The notes below the pieces were generated by a model. That model worked only from the letters and a program-made list of their open reading frames with translations, was not told the DNA's origin and made no database searches. From Muribaculaceae bacterium Isolate-002 (NCI) (GTDB taxonomy: Bacteria; Bacteroidota; Bacteroidia; Bacteroidales; Muribaculaceae): a stretch of 42,420 nt of DNA. This document shows positions 39,892-42,420 of the stretch, piece after piece. The DNA lies in the NCBI GenBank assembly GCA_004102805.1, contig SCEG01000026.1, positions 1 through 42,420 of the forward strand, given 5' to 3'. Numbering within the stretch: position 1 is the first letter of the stretch; every line of letters begins with the position of its first letter. The position numbers were made by a program, and so were the translations under genes.

Positions 39892-41895
39892 CTATTGGTC
39901 ATTGAATCCGGCCTTGGCCCAGTCTATGCTGCTGAATGCCGTTGCCGGGATCTCCTCCATGGCGGCCACCGGGGTCATTTCCACGGCCTCCGCCGGGCTT
40001 TCGGGTTGCCTTGACCGTTTTATAGTGCCGATGCGCATGGGCGCGTTGTCAGCGATGTATTTCTCGAATTGCGCCCTCTTTCCGCATTGTTCGGCGAAGA
40101 TTGCCCGGTCCTCATCTGTCTGTTCGGCGTAGACGCGGTTGAATGTCTGTGTCTTGCTGACCTTGTCGATGTAGGTGCCCCCCTGGAAGATGAACACGTC
40201 CTCGGGTTCGCCGTTCTCATCGGGCAGGTAGTAGGCGGTGACCTTGAGGTTGTTCGGCTCAAGCCGCTCTATCACGCTCGGGTGGCTCAGCCACCACTCG
40301 CTGTACGCCACCCTGACAGTGGAGTTGCGCCGGATGCTTGTCTCGACCTTCTCGCCGATGTAGTAGCTCAGCGAGACCTTGTCAAGCGGCCGCAGAGTCG
40401 GGTTGATGTTGGCCACAAGGACTTCCCACCGGCTCATGCCGGGGAAGCGTTTCTGGTCGGGGTGCGGCCTGTTGTTCCATTCGATGGTGTCGGCGCGGTC
40501 ATCTGCGACGAGCTCCTCGAATGTGTAGTATCTTTTGTCCTCGTAGGTGCGGTTGGTCTCATCGCTGATCTTGTTGCGGTCAACGCGCCATTTGCCCTTG
40601 CCGAACGGGCGGCCTATGCCCGTGTGGTTCTTGTGGGCCACGGCACGCTTGACAGCGCCGTTCAGCGGTTCCGAGTATTTCTCCTGCGAGTTCTGCGGGG
40701 CGCAGAAGTGCACGAAGCTGAACACCTCCCCGGCTCTGAGGAACCCTGTCTTGTATTTCGACATGAGGTGGTTCTCGACCTCTATGCCGGCGGGCATCCC
40801 CCACCCGTTTTTGGCAATCAGACGGAACATGTCCCGGAAGCACTCGACCACAAGGCGGTCGTCCTTGCTGCGCCCGTAGGCCGCGCCTATACGGCAGCCG
40901 CTGACAACGTCGTAGGCGTAGTAGGCCATGACCTCCTCGTTGCCCTTCATGCGGCGCGGCAGATTGACGTCGTCCATCGTGATCTGCGACAGCGAGTAGT
41001 TGCCGTTGTGGCGGTGCATGTGGGGCATCTGCTCGTGAAAGAAGTCCACCCGGCTGCGGTGGCGGGATTCTATCAGCACCTTGTTTTTAGGCTTGTTGAG
41101 ATAGTTGGCGATGGTAGCCTCGCTCGGTATCCATGGAGCCTCCCCCTTGCGGGCAAAGCGCGACGGGTCCAGCACCTCGCCGGTCTCGTAGTCCCAGACC
41201 TCAAGCTCGCCGTACACGAACATCTCGTACATCTCCCGGACGGTGGTGTTGTAGGGCTGGTTCTCAAGGCAGGAAATGCTCACAACCACGCGCTCCTCAA
41301 GAGCGCTCATACGCCGGGCGCACTGGTTCCCGAACTTCCCGCTGAGCAGCGAGATGTATCCGTCCTTGCGGTATTCGGCCACCTTCTTGCGGAAGCGGTG
41401 CGGGGAGGTGGGCAGGGTGTGGCCGTATTGCTCCCGTAGGCTCTCTATGGCCGCCGACATCTTCTCCCATTGGTAATCCTTCCCCATAAGCCGCTGGGCC
41501 GTCTTGGCGCGATCATAGAGCCGGATACATGTGTTGATGACTGAGGCGTTGACTATAAGCTCCTCCCTCTTTTCCGGCTTCAGGTCGACGCCGGTCCTGT
41601 CGCGGTCGTTGAAGAACACTATCGCGGCCTGGTCGCGCCGGTAGTTCTCCCGGATCCACCCGGCTACCATTACGGCATCACTGTCGGGGAATATGAGCGC
41701 CACCTGGTCCCGGTATCTGTCCGGGAGGGAGTCCACCACTATCAGGACATAGTTGCCTTTGCCTCCGCCGGATCTTGCCACGGTGAGGTCGCCGCGATGT
41801 ACCATCTGCCGGTAATTGGCCGCAGTCATCACGCCGTGCTTCTCCAGATCCCGTAGTGGCACGCACTTTTTCCCGTTGTAGTATTCAAGTGGCAT
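39892..41895 (-). CDS. MuA-like transposase
   Basis: This 667-residue DDE recombinase catalyses strand transfer. The N-terminal region (CVPLRDLEKHGVMTAANYRQ) is a winged-helix DNA-binding domain for phage ends. The catalytic core has a first Asp in ITMDDVNLPRRM (about residue 305) and a last Glu in SEPLNGAVKRAVAHKNHTG (about 410). The second acidic position seems to fall in GIEVENHLMSKY (about 370), where a Glu stands instead of the usual Asp; this alignment is uncertain. A beta-barrel and a C-terminal tail with KRSRQPESPAEAVEMTP, likely contacting MuB, follow. Confidence 0.92.
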   Translation of the reverse strand: MPLEYYNGKKCVPLRDLEKHGVMTAANYRQMVHRGDLTVARSGGGKGNYVLIVVDSLPDRYRDQVALIFPDSDAVMVAGWIRENYRRDQAAIVFFNDRDRTGVDLKPEKREELIVNASVINTCIRLYDRAKTAQRLMGKDYQWEKMSAAIESLREQYGHTLPTSPHRFRKKVAEYRKDGYISLLSGKFGNQCARRMSALEERVVVSISCLENQPYNTTVREMYEMFVYGELEVWDYETGEVLDPSRFARKGEAPWIPSEATIANYLNKPKNKVLIESRHRSRVDFFHEQMPHMHRHNGNYSLSQITMDDVNLPRRMKGNEEVMAYYAYDVVSGCRIGAAYGRSKDDRLVVECFRDMFRLIAKNGWGMPAGIEVENHLMSKYKTGFLRAGEVFSFVHFCAPQNSQEKYSEPLNGAVKRAVAHKNHTGIGRPFGKGKWRVDRNKISDETNRTYEDKRYYTFEELVADDRADTIEWNNRPHPDQKRFPGMSRWEVLVANINPTLRPLDKVSLSYYIGEKVETSIRRNSTVRVAYSEWWLSHPSVIERLEPNNLKVTAYYLPDENGEPEDVFIFQGGTYIDKVSKTQTFNRVYAEQTDEDRAIFAEQCGKRAQFEKYIADNAPMRIGTIKRSRQPESPAEAVEMTPVAAMEEIPATAFSSIDWAKAGFNDQ

Positions 41896-41907
41896 AAGCG
41901 TCGTTTT

Positions 41908-42267
41908 TTATCCCAAGGATGCCGCGTAATGCTGGATTTCCTCGATGTTTCTCACTCTGACATCTTCGTAGCGGGCCACCGCCTCGCCACCGAAGTACAC
42001 GTTGCCGACACCGGTCGCCTTGCTCAGCTCGATCACTGCTCCGTTGCCAAGATACTGGCGCATCATGCGGTCTTTGTCGCTGTCATGGAATGTCAGAACA
42101 CCGTCCACGCCGCCGACTGGGGCAATCTCCACCCCGCCGTTCTGAAGAGCCGTGAAGCGGATTTTGCGGGCTTTCTCACTGTCGGAACTCCAGTCGAGCG
42201 CGTTGCGCACGGCGCGGTCGCCGACCTTGAAGATCCGGCACAGCTTCTCGCGGAGCACCGAGTCCAC
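41908..42267 (-). CDS. Small early DNA-binding protein
   Basis: This 119-residue protein starts at a GTG (42267); the open frame reaches 42310 with no ATG. The N-terminal region (CRIFKVGDRAVRNALDWSSD, then KARKIRFTALQNGG) resembles small Bacteroidetes helix-turn-helix proteins, and the C-terminal half (GNVYFGGEAVARYEDVRVRN) is beta-rich. It is the first leftward early gene, where Mu has ner, so a role as early regulator is plausible. Confidence 0.65.
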   Translation of the reverse strand: MDSVLREKLCRIFKVGDRAVRNALDWSSDSEKARKIRFTALQNGGVEIAPVGGVDGVLTFHDSDKDRMMRQYLGNGAVIELSKATGVGNVYFGGEAVARYEDVRVRNIEEIQHYAASLG

Positions 42268-42293
42268 CGCGATCTGTCTTGCCCTGAAAAAAG

Positions 42294-42313
42294 TTGACTC
42301 ATAAAAGAGTCAA
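42294..42313. promoter_or_regulatory. Operator palindrome in divergent early/lysogenic promoter region
   Basis: TTGACTC and GAGTCAA form a perfect seven-base inverted repeat around ATAAAA, exactly between the divergent GTG at 42267 and ATG at 42317. It is likely bound by the repressor or Ner-like protein to choose lysis or lysogeny. Confidence 0.65.
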
Positions 42314-42316
42314 ATT

Positions 42317-42420
42317 ATGATTAAATTTCAGAGTTTGCCGCGACAAAAACGTCAGGCAATCCGGGAAGAGGTTCTCAGGCATTATGCCGAGACCGACATG
42401 AGTTATGGCGAAATAGCCGA
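42317..42420 (+). CDS. Partial gene, candidate prophage repressor
   Basis: Only 34 codons are in the window (MIKFQSLPRQKRQAIREEVL and then a start of a likely HTH, MSYGEIA). It is divergent from the early operon and preceded by the palindrome, which is the arrangement of Mu c and ner. Its identity as repressor is inferred from position. Confidence 0.55.
   Translation, partial: MIKFQSLPRQKRQAIREEVLRHYAETDMSYGEIA

Larger units (their letters stand above)
4447..42420 (-). mobile_element. Mu-like transposable prophage with siphovirus tail and DGR
   Basis: The region holds MuA- and MuB-like transposition genes, gp27/gp28-like terminase, a DUF935 (gp29) portal, gpF-like head protein, DUF1320 (gp36), gpG-like protein, and long tail genes including tape measure, Dit-like and Tal-like proteins. 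No tail sheath is seen, so the tail is non-contractile. One end is marked by transposase-site-like repeats at 4467-4542 next to an interrupted IS gene. The putative repressor runs off the right edge, so the other end is outside the window but probably close. The gene set and DGR recall Hankyphage-type Bacteroides phages (from memory). The exact terminus, TG at 4447 or 4451, is inferred. Confidence 0.88.

Overview
The window is a piece of a Bacteroidales chromosome, most likely Muribaculaceae-like (inferred from the ACT-HAD form of SerB, -7 promoter boxes of the TAnnTTTG type, few Shine-Dalgarno sequences and high GC for the order). Bases 1-3583 are ordinary host genes: serB, a small membrane protein, and an rnz-tadA pair overlapping by 4 bases. 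A 5'-truncated IS4-like transposase (3664-about 4456) follows. From about 4.45 kb to the right edge lies a Mu-like transposable prophage that apparently inserted into that transposase. One phage end is visible as four ACGAAACGT-type sites spaced 21-23 bases apart. The other end should lie just beyond 42.42 kb.

The prophage has Mu's replication and packaging logic but a siphovirus-type tail. The early block is transcribed leftward from 42.3 to 34.8 kb: a small first protein, MuA-like transposase, MuB-like ATPase, a RecA-type ATPase, DUF3164, a GemA-position protein, zinc-finger and HTH proteins, then a gpG-like virion morphogenesis protein and a tail-terminator candidate. A divergent partial gene at 42317 is in the position of the repressor. 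Late genes are split by a palindromic repeat element at 24.96-25.01 kb. Rightward run small and large terminase, DUF1320, a DUF935 portal and a gpF-like head protein with a probable C-terminal nuclease domain. Leftward run the protease/scaffold, major capsid, amidase, two overlapping spanin-like genes, tail tube, frameshifted tail chaperones, tape measure, distal tail protein, Tal-like protein and a 2300-residue receptor-binding protein.

A diversity-generating retroelement (DGR) spans the phage. The variable repeat (VR, 4831-4943) is in the last codons of the 2300-residue fibre. A 113-base partner repeat (30589-30701), a structured leader RNA and a DGR-type reverse transcriptase lie 26 kb away. 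The partner does not behave as a clean template. The 13 mismatches all fall in the first two positions of ten NNY codons, and both copies look like outputs of a lost AAY-rich parent. The RT reading frame also appears broken at a run of five C, just before a conserved C-terminal segment that continues in the +1 frame.

Downstream of the DGR are a DUF4376-like protein, a 99-base inverted repeat, a small HTH protein, and a two-gene cassette of a divergent thymidylate-synthase-family protein (with the Asn-to-Asp change known from dCMP hydroxymethylases) overlapping a Dam-type adenine methyltransferase. This may be a DNA-modification or anti-restriction module analogous in role to Mu mom.
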